A stretch of DNA of 64,000 bases from Pseudomonas sp. B33.4 (GCF_034555375.1 NZ_CP140706.1:5137001-5201000); one strand, 5' to 3'; positions 34,200-44,036 are shown, counted from the first letter of the stretch. Program-made: numbers and translations. The notes: generated by a model not told the origin, from the letters alone.

Positions 34200-35081
34200 A
34201 TGAAACGACTGCCTCCCCTGCCCGCCCTGCATACGTTTCTGATCACCGCGCAGTGCTGCAACTTCACCCGGGCCGCCGAGCAGTTGCACATCACCCAAGG
34301 CGCAGTGAGCCGGCAGATCGCCGGGCTGGAAGATCATCTGGGGTATGAATTGTTCATCCGCCTGGCCCGTGGTCTGGAGCTGACGGCCGAAGGTCGTGAG
34401 TGGCTGCCACGGGTGGAGAAAGTCTTCGGTCTGATCAGCGAGGCGACCGAGCAGATCGGTCTCAAGCGCGAAACCCTGCAACTCAAAGCGCCGAGTTGCG
34501 TGATGCGCTGGCTGGTGCCGCGTCTGCTGCAATGGCAAAAGGAACGCCCGGATGTGCCGGTCAAACTGACGACTACCCTGGCCCATGGCGTGGACTTTCA
34601 GCGCGAGCAATTCGATGCGGCGGTGATCTATGGAACGCCACCGGACAACTCATCGACCGCGCTGCATCTGTTCGATGAACAACTGACCCCGGTCTGCTCA
34701 CCGGCACTGTTGAAAGGCCCGCCGATGTTGTCCGAGCCGGCTGATCTGCAACAGCACCTATTGCTGCATCCCACCCGCGACACTCAGGACTGGAAGGTCT
34801 GGCTGACGGCGGCCGAACTGCAGTTGAATAACGTCAACATGGGCCAGCATTTCGAAACGCTGGATCAGGCGATGTCGATGGCATCGCATGGGACCGGGGT
34901 GGCGATAGGCGACTGGTCGTTGATTGGTGATGACTTGCGCGCCGGGCGGCTGGTGATGCCGTTTGAATTGAAGGTGAGGACGGGGTTGGCGTATTACGTG
35001 GTGGTGCCTGCGGGAACCGAGCCTTCGCCGCAGCTGGAGGAATTGATGATCTGGCTGGTGGAGCAGGCGCATTTGCGGTGA
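34200..35081 (+). CDS. LysR-family regulator (GcvA-like), divergent from aruI
   Basis: A 293-residue regulator with a winged helix-turn-helix (NFTRAAEQLHITQGAVSRQIAGLEDHLGYELF) and a GcvA-type effector domain (VMRWLVPRLLQWQKERPDVPV). It is transcribed away from the aruI-type operon across a 139-base gap, the classic arrangement for a LysR activator of that operon. The inducer is probably a guanidino or keto acid. Confidence 0.9.
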   Translation: MKRLPPLPALHTFLITAQCCNFTRAAEQLHITQGAVSRQIAGLEDHLGYELFIRLARGLELTAEGREWLPRVEKVFGLISEATEQIGLKRETLQLKAPSCVMRWLVPRLLQWQKERPDVPVKLTTTLAHGVDFQREQFDAAVIYGTPPDNSSTALHLFDEQLTPVCSPALLKGPPMLSEPADLQQHLLLHPTRDTQDWKVWLTAAELQLNNVNMGQHFETLDQAMSMASHGTGVAIGDWSLIGDDLRAGRLVMPFELKVRTGLAYYVVVPAGTEPSPQLEELMIWLVEQAHLR

Positions 35082-35089
35082 GGCCTTTT

Positions 35090-35265
35090 CCCTCACCCTA
35101 ACCCTCTCCCAGGGGGAGAGGGGACTGATTGGGGGATGCTCTAGAAATACGCCGACGTGAAATTACTGTGTTGAATCCATAATCGACTCGATGATTCAGG
35201 TCGATGTACATCGCCAGACACCTCGGTCGGCTCCCTCTCCTTCGGGAGAGGGCTGGGGTGAGGGG
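35090..35265. repeat. Interspersed repeat element E4 with CCCTCACCC ends
   Basis: About 176 bases with ends CCCTCACCCTAACCCTCTCC and GAGAGGGCTGGGGTGAGGGG and one copy of the CCATAATCGACTCG unit duplicated in E3. It sits between the convergent LysR and SDR genes. Confidence 0.8.
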
Positions 35266-35276
35266 CGAGGATTCAC

Positions 35277-35891
35277 TCAATACCCGACCGTAAACCGCTG
35301 ACGCGAATGCTTCGGCGTTTCCACTTCGTCGATCAGCGCAATCGCGTAATCAGCAAAGGTAATCCAGCTACGCCCCTCGGCACTCACCAGCAAGTGATCC
35401 TTGCCGACACGGAAACTCCCCGTGCGCTCACCTTCGACAAACTCTGCCGAAGGCGACAGAAAGGTCCAGTCCAGATCCTGCTCCTGACGCAAAGCCTCAA
35501 GAAACGCCGCACCGGCACTGGCTTCAGCTTTGTACTCCGCCGGGAAACCCGCACTGTCGATCACTCGCGTATCGTCCGGCAGCAACAACGAACCGGCACC
35601 GCCCACCACCAGCAAACGCTGCACACCCGCCTGTTTCACCGGCCCGACAATCGCCGCCGCAGGCACGGTAGCGAAATGCGCAGCGGTGATCACCACATCG
35701 TGACCGGCTACCGCGTCTTGCAACGCGGCTGAATCCAGCACATCGACATTCTTGCTGACCACACCGGCACGGGCGCCGATCTTCGAGGTATCGCGGGCAA
35801 TAGCGGTAACGCTATGGCCGCGACGCAGGGCTTCTTCCAGCAGTTGGCTACCGGCACGGCCGGTGGCACCAATGATTGCGATCTTGCTCAT
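35277..35891 (-). CDS. NAD(P)-binding atypical SDR (NAD(P)H-binding oxidoreductase)
   Basis: A 204-residue Rossmann-fold protein starting MSKIAIIGATGRAGSQLLEEAL, whose GxxGxxG loop binds NAD(P). It belongs with atypical short-chain dehydrogenases of the YwnB/NmrA-like kind, several of which sense the NADP/NADPH state rather than catalyse. No YxxxK pair is obvious. It follows the MBL-fold gene by 46 bases on the same strand, so they are likely co-transcribed. Confidence 0.85.
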   Translation of the reverse strand: MSKIAIIGATGRAGSQLLEEALRRGHSVTAIARDTSKIGARAGVVSKNVDVLDSAALQDAVAGHDVVITAAHFATVPAAAIVGPVKQAGVQRLLVVGGAGSLLLPDDTRVIDSAGFPAEYKAEASAGAAFLEALRQEQDLDWTFLSPSAEFVEGERTGSFRVGKDHLLVSAEGRSWITFADYAIALIDEVETPKHSRQRFTVGY

Positions 35892-35937
35892 GACATTCTC
35901 CAGTTGGCTTGAGAGTGCTGCGGTTTCGTAAATCGGC

Positions 35938-36816
35938 TTACCACTGCATTTCGCCCTTGGCGACTTTCGCACTCAGCTCCAGCGAACTTTCTTCGCCGAG
36001 TTTCGGGTAGCGCTTTTTCATCGCGGCGATCAGTGCGGCGGAATCTTTGGCCTTGGCGGTTTCAGCGTCGAAAGCCTTAATGTAGTCGGCAGTGAACTTC
36101 ACGCTGGCCAGCGAACGGCTGCTGTTGCCAAGGTAATGACCCGGCACCACGGTGTTCGGCTTCAGGGTTTCGATCGAGTGCAGGGTTTCCAGCCAGTCGG
36201 CGTGGGATTGTGCGGTCTGGGTGTCTGCCATCCAGACGTGAATGTTCTCGGCGACGACCACGCCACCGACCACGGCTTTGAGCGACGGGATCCACACAAA
36301 GCTGCGATCCGGCTGTTTGCCTTCAAGGCCGACCACCTGCAATTTCTGCCCTTCGAGCATCAGGCTGTCGCCCTTGAGCACGCCCGGCACGATGGTCTTG
36401 GCCGGAACGTCGGCGCCCATTTTCGGGCCCCAGAAGGCGAGCTTGCCGGCGACGGTTTTGTTGATGTGATCAACGGTTGGCTGGGAAGCCAGCACCTTGG
36501 CGTCGGGGAAGGCTTGGGTCAGGGTGTCGAGGCCGAAATAGTAATCCGGGTCACCATGGCTGATGTAAATGGTGGTCAGGTGCTTGCCGCTGGCGCGAAT
36601 CTTCTCCACGACTTGTTCAGCCTGGGATTTACCGAATTGCGCATCGACGAGGATCGCGTCTTTCTCACCGCTGACCAGCACCGAGGTCACCGGAAAAATC
36701 GCATTGGTCCCTGGGTTGTAAACGTCGAGGGTCAGGTTAGCGGCAGCGGCATGCGCGGCGAAACCCAGTGAAGCGGTGGCGAGCAGAACGCGTTTGAGTG
36801 TGGTGAAGCCGATCAT
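35938..36816 (-). CDS. Secreted MBL-fold hydrolase with a non-canonical metal motif
   Basis: A 292-residue exported protein; residues 1-25 form a signal peptide (LLATASLGFAAHAAAA). The metallo-beta-lactamase fold is seen in FPVTSVLVSGEKDAILVDAQF, IYISHGDPDYYFGLDTL and VVPGHYLGNSS. The usual HxHxDH metal motif reads SHGDPDYYFG, so the second and third His are missing. The subgroup may bind a single or different metal, or have lost hydrolase activity. It is divergent from the LysR gene at 36931, a likely regulator. Confidence 0.88.
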   Translation of the reverse strand: MIGFTTLKRVLLATASLGFAAHAAAANLTLDVYNPGTNAIFPVTSVLVSGEKDAILVDAQFGKSQAEQVVEKIRASGKHLTTIYISHGDPDYYFGLDTLTQAFPDAKVLASQPTVDHINKTVAGKLAFWGPKMGADVPAKTIVPGVLKGDSLMLEGQKLQVVGLEGKQPDRSFVWIPSLKAVVGGVVVAENIHVWMADTQTAQSHADWLETLHSIETLKPNTVVPGHYLGNSSRSLASVKFTADYIKAFDAETAKAKDSAALIAAMKKRYPKLGEESSLELSAKVAKGEMQW

Positions 36817-36930
36817 CTGTTGCTCCGGTGTCCGAATGCCGTGTTAGGCGATGGAACAGAGCTTAGTTGCCTGACTCAGTACAAAAAATGCGATGCTTGA
36901 ACATAGTTTGTTTCTGAAAGCGGGCAAATC

Positions 36931-37863
36931 ATGGATCGTCTCCAAGCAATGCGGGTATTTGTCACCGTGGTGGATCTGGGCAGCCAGTCGGCTGCGGCTG
37001 ATCATCTGGATCTTTCGCGGCCGGTGGTTTCACGTTATCTGGCAGAACTGGAAGACTGGGTCGGCGCCCGCCTGATGCACCGCACCACGCGCAAGTTGAG
37101 CCTGACCGCCGCCGGCAGTGAAATTCTGCCGCGCTGTCGGCAAATGATCGAACTCTCGACGGACATGCAAGCCGCCGTCAGCGAACCCCACGATGCCCCG
37201 CGCGGCTTGCTGCGGATCAGCGTCAGCACCTCGTTCGGGCAAGCGCAACTGGCCGATGCGATGGCTGCGTACGTCAAACGCTATCCGGGTGTGAGTATCG
37301 ATCTGCAAATGCTCGATCGCACGGTGAATCTGGTGGATGAGCGCATCGACTTGGCAATTCGCACCAGTAACGATCTCGACCCCAATCTGATCGCCCGACG
37401 CCTGACCGTTTGTCGTTCGGTGGTCTGCGCCGCGCCGGCTTATCTGCTGGAGCAGCCGGCGCCGTTGCGGGTCGAGGAACTGAGCCGACACAACTGCCTG
37501 ACACACTCCTATTTCGGCAAGAGCCTGTGGCATTTCGAGGAGGATGGCGAACCGGTTTCAGTAGCGGTGCAGGGCAATATCAGCGCCAACGAGGCCAGCA
37601 CATTATTGCGCGCAACACTGGCCGGCGCCGGGGTGGCGATGCTGCCGACGTATCAGGCCGGGGTGCATATTCACAGCGGTGAACTGGTCCGCCTGCTGCC
37701 CCATGCCGAGCCACGACAAATGAACATCTACGCGGTGTACGCCTCACGCAAACACATGCCGGCGGCACTGCGCAGTATGCTGGATTTTCTGGTGCTCAGA
37801 TTTCCCGAAAACCCCGAATGGGATGAAGCAGCTTCAAGCGTCAAGCCACAAGCTGCAAGCTAG
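36931..37863 (+). CDS. LysR-family transcriptional regulator
   Basis: A 310-residue regulator with an N-terminal helix-turn-helix (SQSAAADHLDLSRPVVSRYLAELEDWVGARLMHRTTRKLSLT) and a standard CrgA-type effector domain (GLLRISVSTSFGQAQLADAMAAYVKRYPGVSIDLQ). The ATG at 36931 is the family start. It is divergent from the MBL-fold/SDR pair across 114 bases and probably controls it. Its last codons already run into a class D repeat (SVKPQAAS). Confidence 0.9.
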   Translation: MDRLQAMRVFVTVVDLGSQSAAADHLDLSRPVVSRYLAELEDWVGARLMHRTTRKLSLTAAGSEILPRCRQMIELSTDMQAAVSEPHDAPRGLLRISVSTSFGQAQLADAMAAYVKRYPGVSIDLQMLDRTVNLVDERIDLAIRTSNDLDPNLIARRLTVCRSVVCAAPAYLLEQPAPLRVEELSRHNCLTHSYFGKSLWHFEEDGEPVSVAVQGNISANEASTLLRATLAGAGVAMLPTYQAGVHIHSGELVRLLPHAEPRQMNIYAVYASRKHMPAALRSMLDFLVLRFPENPEWDEAASSVKPQAAS

Positions 37864-37915
37864 CTGCACCGCAATTCATCTTGACGCTTGCAGCTCCAAG
37901 CTTGCAGCTGCCCCT
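37826..37915. repeat. Class D palindromic repeat
   Basis: AGCTTCAAGCGTCAAGCC and GACGCTTGCAGCTCCAAGC face each other across the LysR stop codon, so the repeat supplies the protein's C-terminus. Related copies lie at 6170 and 45160. Confidence 0.6.
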
Positions 37916-37970
37916 ACCTGACCTATGCTGAAAGTAATACCGCAGGGTATGTCGTTCAGAGGTCTTCGCC

Positions 37971-38147
37971 ATGAACATCAAAACAAGAAGGTACGTCGCG
38001 ATTTTCATTACCTGCGCCGCCACGCTGGCGCTGTACGGCACCGCTGCCTGGCGGGTCGAACAGCTGCGACAGCTGCCGCGCGAGTATGCGAGCTGCAACT
38101 TTGAGCGTTGTATTCCGCACAATGCCACGCTCAACGCATTGCGCTGA
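37971..38147 (+). CDS. 58-residue single-pass membrane protein candidate
   Basis: A short open frame starting MNIKTRRYVAIFITCAATLA with a basic N-terminus, one hydrophobic segment (residues 8-26) and a C-terminal half containing two cysteines (ASCNFERCIP) that could form a disulfide outside the membrane. AGAGG stands about ten bases before the ATG. It is bounded by a class D repeat and a REP doublet, which usually flank real transcription units in this window. Function unknown. Confidence 0.55.
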   Translation: MNIKTRRYVAIFITCAATLALYGTAAWRVEQLRQLPREYASCNFERCIPHNATLNALR

Positions 38148-38155
38148 TATTCAAC

Positions 38156-38247
38156 TGTAGGAGTGAGCCTGCTCGCGATAGCGGTGTGTCATTCAGATAA
38201 AGTTTGACTGACACACCGCTATCGCGAGCAGGCTCACTCCTACAGGG
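38156..38247. repeat. REP doublet, class A
   Basis: TGTAGGAGTGAGCCTGCTCG faces CGAGCAGGCTCACTCCTACA, with inner arms CGATAGCGGTGTGTCA and TGACACACCGCTATCG extending the pairing. Confidence 0.92.
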
Positions 38248-38266
38248 GTTTTGTGGTATCTGTGAG

Positions 38267-39151
38267 TTATTGATCGGCCTTGAGGCTGTCGCGGAAAGCC
38301 TTTGGCGATATCCCCACCCGGCGCCGAAACAGGCGCGTGAAGTTGGTCGGATCGGAAAACCCCAACAACTCCGACATCTCGTAAATCGTCATGCTGGTGT
38401 AGGTCAGCAAGCGCTTGGCCTCCAGCAATTGGCGTTCGTGCATGATCTGCAACGCCGGTTGTCCCGCCAGCTCACGGCAGGTGCCGTTGAGGTGCGACAC
38501 CGAAATCCCCAGCCGATGGGCCAAGTCTTCGACCTTCACGTGCTGGCGATAAGTCTCCTCCACCAACTGGATAAAGCCGTTGAGGTATTCGCGCTGACGT
38601 TGCGGGCGCTGACTGGCTTTGTGGCGCACGATGGCCTGACGGCTGACCCAGACCATGATCACGCTGACCAGCGAATGCATAAGCATTTCCCGCGCCGGTT
38701 GGTGGCCGTTGTACTCGGCCTGCAACGCCGAAAACAGGCTGTTTAGATATTCACCGTCGTGGCCGGCAGGGTAGTTTTCCGCTTGGGCCAAGGCATGCAC
38801 CGCCTCACCCAGCTGCGCCTGCAGGTGAGTGATCAGCGGTGTGGCAAGGGTAACGATGAACCCTTCGACGTCTTCGGAAAAACGAAAGCCGTGCACCGAC
38901 AACGGTGGCAGCACCTGAATCGCCGGGGTCTGGAGTTGCGTGCGTTGCCCTTCGATCTCAAGCTCTGCCTGACCTTTGAAGACGAAGAGTAATTGGCACA
39001 AATCAGCATGGCGGTGGGGTTTTATTTCCCACTCGTGTTCGCGACTGCGGGAGGAAATGGTTTCACAGTGCAGCAAGTCAGGGGTCGGCCAGTCCAGGCT
39101 TTCACCGTAGAGCTTGAACACTGGAATCGAAGGCAGCTCAGGCTTGTTCAT
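38267..39151 (-). CDS. pobR: AraC-family regulator, PobR-like, divergent from pobA
   Basis: A 294-residue regulator with an N-terminal cupin ligand domain (EIKPHRHADLCQLLFVFKGQAELEIEG) and C-terminal AraC helix-turn-helix pair (KVEDLAHRLGISVSHLNGTCREL and YEMSELLGFSDPTNFTRLFRRRVG). It is transcribed away from pobA across 177 bases, as for Pseudomonas PobR, which activates pobA with 4-hydroxybenzoate. The ATG at 39151 is used rather than the GTG one codon earlier. Confidence 0.9.
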   Translation of the reverse strand: MNKPELPSIPVFKLYGESLDWPTPDLLHCETISSRSREHEWEIKPHRHADLCQLLFVFKGQAELEIEGQRTQLQTPAIQVLPPLSVHGFRFSEDVEGFIVTLATPLITHLQAQLGEAVHALAQAENYPAGHDGEYLNSLFSALQAEYNGHQPAREMLMHSLVSVIMVWVSRQAIVRHKASQRPQRQREYLNGFIQLVEETYRQHVKVEDLAHRLGISVSHLNGTCRELAGQPALQIMHERQLLEAKRLLTYTSMTIYEMSELLGFSDPTNFTRLFRRRVGISPKAFRDSLKADQ

Positions 39152-39307
39152 CACTTCAATCCAGGCCTCGGGGTTGTGGGCGATAATCGCACCGATTGGC
39201 AGAATGTACAGGTATCGGCTCAGTTTTCACCTTCAATTGACAGACCCGCAAGGGAAAAATGCAAGCACTCGATCCATAAAAATCATTCACCGGTCTTGGC
39301 CGCGTGA

Positions 39308-40522
<1,215 letters not shown>

Positions 40523-40601
40523 CCTGCTACCGACTTACACTGGCGAGCATCCCCGCTCGCCTGACGATCTGCGGGACTCTCACTGCCCGCAGGTTTTGCC
40601 C

Positions 40602-42119
40602 GTGACCAATCTCAATCAACCTGAAACGCCCAAACCGGCCATTCGCAGCGTGCTGGTCGCGCTGATGATGGCGATCTTTCTCGGCGCGCTCGACCAGACC
40701 ATCGTTGCCGTATCGATGCCGGCCATTTCTGCTCAGTTCAAGGACGTCAGCCTGCTGGCCTGGGTGATTTCCGGGTACATGGTGGCGATGACCGTGGCGG
40801 TGCCGATCTACGGCAAGCTCGGTGACTTGTACGGGCGGCGCAAACTGATGCTGTTCGGCATGGGCCTGTTCACCCTTGCCTCGTTGTTTTGCGGCATGGC
40901 GCAGAGTATGGAGCAACTGGTGCTGGCGCGGATCCTTCAGGGTATCGGCGCTGGCGGAATGATCTCGGTGAGTCAGGCGATCATCGGCGACATCGTGCCG
41001 CCGCGTGAACGCGGGCGTTATCAGGGTTACTTCAGCAGCATGTATGCGGTGGCCAGTGTCGCCGGTCCGGTGCTCGGCGGTTACATGACCGAATATCTGT
41101 CTTGGCGTTGGGTATTTCTGATCAACCTGCCGCTGGGACTTGGCGCGTATTGGGTGGCGCGACGCAATCTGCGCGGCTTGCCGATTCCGCAACGCAAACC
41201 GGTCATCGACTACCTCGGCACACTGTTGATGATCATCGGCCTGACCGCCCTGCTATTGGGCATTACTCAGGTCGGCCAGGGTCATTCGTGGCGCAGCGCT
41301 GAAGTACTCGGTTTGTTCGCTTGTGCGGTGGTGGTGCTGGCGGTGTTTGTCTGGCATGAGCGGCGTGCCCGTGAGCCATTGCTGCCGATGCACCTGTTCG
41401 CCAACCGCAATGCGCTGCTGTGCTGGTGCACGATTTTCTTCACCAGTTTCCAGGCGATTTCGCTGATTGTGCTGATGCCGTTGCGTTTCCAGAGCGTCAC
41501 CGGTGCTGGCGCCGACAGCGCCGCCCTGCACTTGCTGCCGTTGGCGATGGGCTTGCCGATTGGTGCGTATTTCGCTGGTCGTCGCACGTCGATTACCGGG
41601 CGTTACAAGCCGCAGATCCTGAGCGGCGCGATCCTGATGCCGATTTCGATACTCGGCATGGCATTCAGTCCGCCAGAGGCGACGCTGCTCAGCGGCTTGT
41701 TCATGCTGCTCAGTGGGATTGCCGGTGGCATGCAATTCCCGACATCGCTGGTGGGTACACAGAACTCTGTGGAGCAACGCGATATCGGCGTGGCCACCAG
41801 CACCACCAACCTGTTCCGCTCCCTCGGCGGCGCAGTGGGCGTGGCGTTGATGTCGGCGTTGCTGCTGGCGTTGCTGCAGGATTCCAGTTTTGCCCATCTG
41901 GCGAGCAGTTCGCTGATGAGCGAAGGGCATTCGGGCAACGTCCTGTTGGATGGTCTGAACGCCGCGCCGGGGGATGCGCAAAATGCTTTGCGCGCGGAAT
42001 TGTTGGTCACGTTCCGGCATTTGCTGTGGGTAAGTGCGGCGGTGTCGTTGCTGGGATTGGCGGCAGCGATCGCGATGCCGAACAACCTGCTGCGCGGGCG
42101 CGAACACGGCGCAAAATAA
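40602..42119 (+). CDS. MFS drug/solute exporter, DHA2 (EmrB/QacA) family
   Basis: A 505-residue transporter with about 14 predicted helices. DHA2 marks are GALDQTIVAVSMPAI, the loop GKLGDLYGRRK, RILQGIGAGGMISVSQAIIGDIVPPRERGRYQG, and the motif C region GPVLGGY. The GTG at 40602 (TNLNQPETPKPAIRSVLVALMMAIF) is chosen because helix 1 follows at normal distance and GCAGG precedes it; an ATG at 40506 would overlap pobA. Its position behind pobA suggests efflux of aromatic compounds, but an importer would be PcaK-like, so the link is weak. Confidence 0.88.
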   Translation: MTNLNQPETPKPAIRSVLVALMMAIFLGALDQTIVAVSMPAISAQFKDVSLLAWVISGYMVAMTVAVPIYGKLGDLYGRRKLMLFGMGLFTLASLFCGMAQSMEQLVLARILQGIGAGGMISVSQAIIGDIVPPRERGRYQGYFSSMYAVASVAGPVLGGYMTEYLSWRWVFLINLPLGLGAYWVARRNLRGLPIPQRKPVIDYLGTLLMIIGLTALLLGITQVGQGHSWRSAEVLGLFACAVVVLAVFVWHERRAREPLLPMHLFANRNALLCWCTIFFTSFQAISLIVLMPLRFQSVTGAGADSAALHLLPLAMGLPIGAYFAGRRTSITGRYKPQILSGAILMPISILGMAFSPPEATLLSGLFMLLSGIAGGMQFPTSLVGTQNSVEQRDIGVATSTTNLFRSLGGAVGVALMSALLLALLQDSSFAHLASSSLMSEGHSGNVLLDGLNAAPGDAQNALRAELLVTFRHLLWVSAAVSLLGLAAAIAMPNNLLRGREHGAK

Positions 42120-42123
42120 CCGC

Positions 42124-42197
42124 AAAAGATCGCAGCCTGCGGCAGCTCCTACATGGGAATGCATAACCCAAGGAGCTGCCGAAGGCTGCGATCTTTT
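42124..42197. repeat. REP doublet, class B
   Basis: AAAAGATCGCAGCCTGCGGC faces GCCGAAGGCTGCGATCTTTT between the convergent exporter and Cache-protein genes; probably also a bidirectional terminator. Confidence 0.88.
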
Positions 42198-42202
42198 GAT
42201 CT

Positions 42203-43051
42203 TCAAGGGCTGTAGTAACCGACTGCAACGAGGAAATGCCCGGCCTTCTTCAGGTAGGCATGCTTGTCCTCGACCTTGCCGGTCACCGGGTTTTTCCAGC
42301 GGTATTCATATTCACCCTCATCCTGCTTGCCGATCAGCGCCAGAATCGGCTCGCCCACTGGTTTGCCTTCCGGGTCCTTGACCTTGCCGAAGTCGGTATT
42401 GATCAAGCGCAGGTTGGTGCCGTGGGCGACATAACGCTGGGTATTCAGATCGACCACAAATACGTACAAGTCATCCTGCAAGTAGCCGCCCTTGAGCGAG
42501 TTGATCGCGGTCAGCGTGCCCTTCTCGTCCTTGCCTAAATCGGCAGCGGCTTTATCGAGCAAGGCTTTGGCCTGCTCGGCGGACGCTCGCGGCAAGTAGT
42601 AACCCACCGCCAGAATCCGCTGGCCGATGCGCTGGTAATACACATGCTTGCGCTCGACCTTGCCGTCAGTCTGGTTCTGCCAACGGTACTCGGCTTGCTG
42701 AATGCCATTGCCCTCGGGCACCAGCAACGCTTCCTTGAACGCCTTCTGCAAATCCGGGCCGAGTACTTCACTGACGTCACGACCGATCAACGCCGATGAA
42801 GGCCCGCCACTGGCAAGCATCACGCCCTTGGTATCGACCACGAATACATAGCGATCCTTGTCGACAAACTCGCCCTGACGGCTGAACGCGGCGAACGCCT
42901 TGTCGCCATTGTCGTGGTAATAGGCCAGGGCTTTTTCCAGCAAAGCGATGGCGGCCTGACTGTCATCCTTGGCGGCAGTGGCGGCGCTGGCCTGGCCGAA
43001 ACCGGCCAGTAACATCACGCCCAACCAGGCCACTTTATGCAAAAACCCCAT
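42203..43051 (-). CDS. Periplasmic tandem Cache-domain protein
   Basis: A 282-residue secreted protein; residues 1-24 are a signal peptide ending SAAT. Two similar single-Cache domains follow, marked by DRYVFVVDTKGVMLASGGPSSALIGRDVS and DLYVFVVDLNTQRYVAHGTNLRLINTDFG, each followed by a YRWQNQTDGKVERKHVY/YRWKNPVTGKVEDKHAY strand pair. Cache domains bind small ligands, usually on receptors. Here no membrane helix or output domain is attached, so it may be a free ligand-binding subunit for a separate receptor. Confidence 0.88.
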   Translation of the reverse strand: MGFLHKVAWLGVMLLAGFGQASAATAAKDDSQAAIALLEKALAYYHDNGDKAFAAFSRQGEFVDKDRYVFVVDTKGVMLASGGPSSALIGRDVSEVLGPDLQKAFKEALLVPEGNGIQQAEYRWQNQTDGKVERKHVYYQRIGQRILAVGYYLPRASAEQAKALLDKAAADLGKDEKGTLTAINSLKGGYLQDDLYVFVVDLNTQRYVAHGTNLRLINTDFGKVKDPEGKPVGEPILALIGKQDEGEYEYRWKNPVTGKVEDKHAYLKKAGHFLVAVGYYSP

Positions 43052-43144
43052 AGCGCATCCCCCGTTCTTGTTGGTGTTTCAAGAGCGTAGACGGCTTGGG
43101 GTCATGTATGGATATTCAGGAAGTTTCTGAACGTTTCGCGGATT

Positions 43145-43170
43145 GGGTGGTGAGGCCAGCCTCACCACCC
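43145..43170. other. Perfect 12-base-pair hairpin
   Basis: GGGTGGTGAGGC-CA-GCCTCACCACCC between two leftward genes. No T tract follows on the minus strand, so it is probably an RNA-processing or weak terminator structure. Confidence 0.45.
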
Positions 43171-43181
43171 TTGCTCAGGCT

Positions 43182-44036
43182 TTACGGGCGGGCATTGATT
43201 TGCTGCTGCAGGTTCTGGATCTGTGCCTGCAGCGTATTGATGTTGCGGGTCATCTGGCCACGGAAGGCATCGAACTCAGCGGTATTGCCGCCACCCTGAG
43301 GAGCCGCCGGGCGATTGTCCTGTTCGCTTTTGAGCACGACAATTTCCTGCTCAAGTCGATCGATCGCCGCACTCGGGTTGCCCTGCTTCTTCAATGCAGC
43401 GATATCGGCGCCAAGGCTTTTGAATTGCGCATCGAAGGCTTTCAACTGCGCGTCGACCTTGCTGGTGTCGGCCGGCGTGCTTTTCACCGTTGCCAGTTCC
43501 GCAGTCAAGGCTTTGACCTGCGCCTGCAACTGGGTATTGGCGTTCTGCTGTTCGGTGGTCTGCGCGGTCATCTGTGCCAGACGCTTGTCCAGATCACTGG
43601 CCTGCCCCGCGACGCCTTGCTGCTGTTTGCTCTGATCGAGCAGCTTGCCTTCGAGCTGTTTGATTTGCAGCTTCAGGGCTTCGCTGTCGCTGGTGACGTT
43701 GGACTGACTGGCGACGACTTTGCCGGAAATGTCCTGCAAGCGCCCGGCCGCTTCTTCGCTGATCCGCGCAAAGCTTTCCTGGGTCGCGACCAATTGCTGC
43801 TCCATCAGCGAGATCTGCTGAAAGCTCCACCAGGCGAGACCGACGAAGGCAAAGAACAGTGCGCCAACCAAGGCCCACAACGGCCCCGTACTCGCGGCCT
43901 TGACCTTGACCACCGGCGGCGTGCGCGAGTGTACGGAGGTGCGCGCAGTGGTCGGAATGTCATCGTCGTCGAAGGCGTCGGCCCGCAGGCTCGGGACATC
44001 ATCGAAATCGTCGTGGGCATCATTACGCATGGACAT
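43182..44036 (-). CDS. Single-pass membrane protein with a long coiled coil
   Basis: A 284-residue protein of unknown function. Residues 1-50 are acidic and cytosolic (DDFDDVPSLRADAFDDDDIP), residues 52-71 form one membrane helix (PLWALVGALFFAFVGLAWW), and residues 75-280 are a Gln/Leu-rich coiled coil (LKLQIKQLEGKLLDQSKQQQ...). The layout suggests a cell-envelope scaffold. It follows the epimerase gene on the same strand at 116 bases. A start at 44030 is possible. Confidence 0.8.
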   Translation of the reverse strand: MSMRNDAHDDFDDVPSLRADAFDDDDIPTTARTSVHSRTPPVVKVKAASTGPLWALVGALFFAFVGLAWWSFQQISLMEQQLVATQESFARISEEAAGRLQDISGKVVASQSNVTSDSEALKLQIKQLEGKLLDQSKQQQGVAGQASDLDKRLAQMTAQTTEQQNANTQLQAQVKALTAELATVKSTPADTSKVDAQLKAFDAQFKSLGADIAALKKQGNPSAAIDRLEQEIVVLKSEQDNRPAAPQGGGNTAEFDAFRGQMTRNINTLQAQIQNLQQQINARP

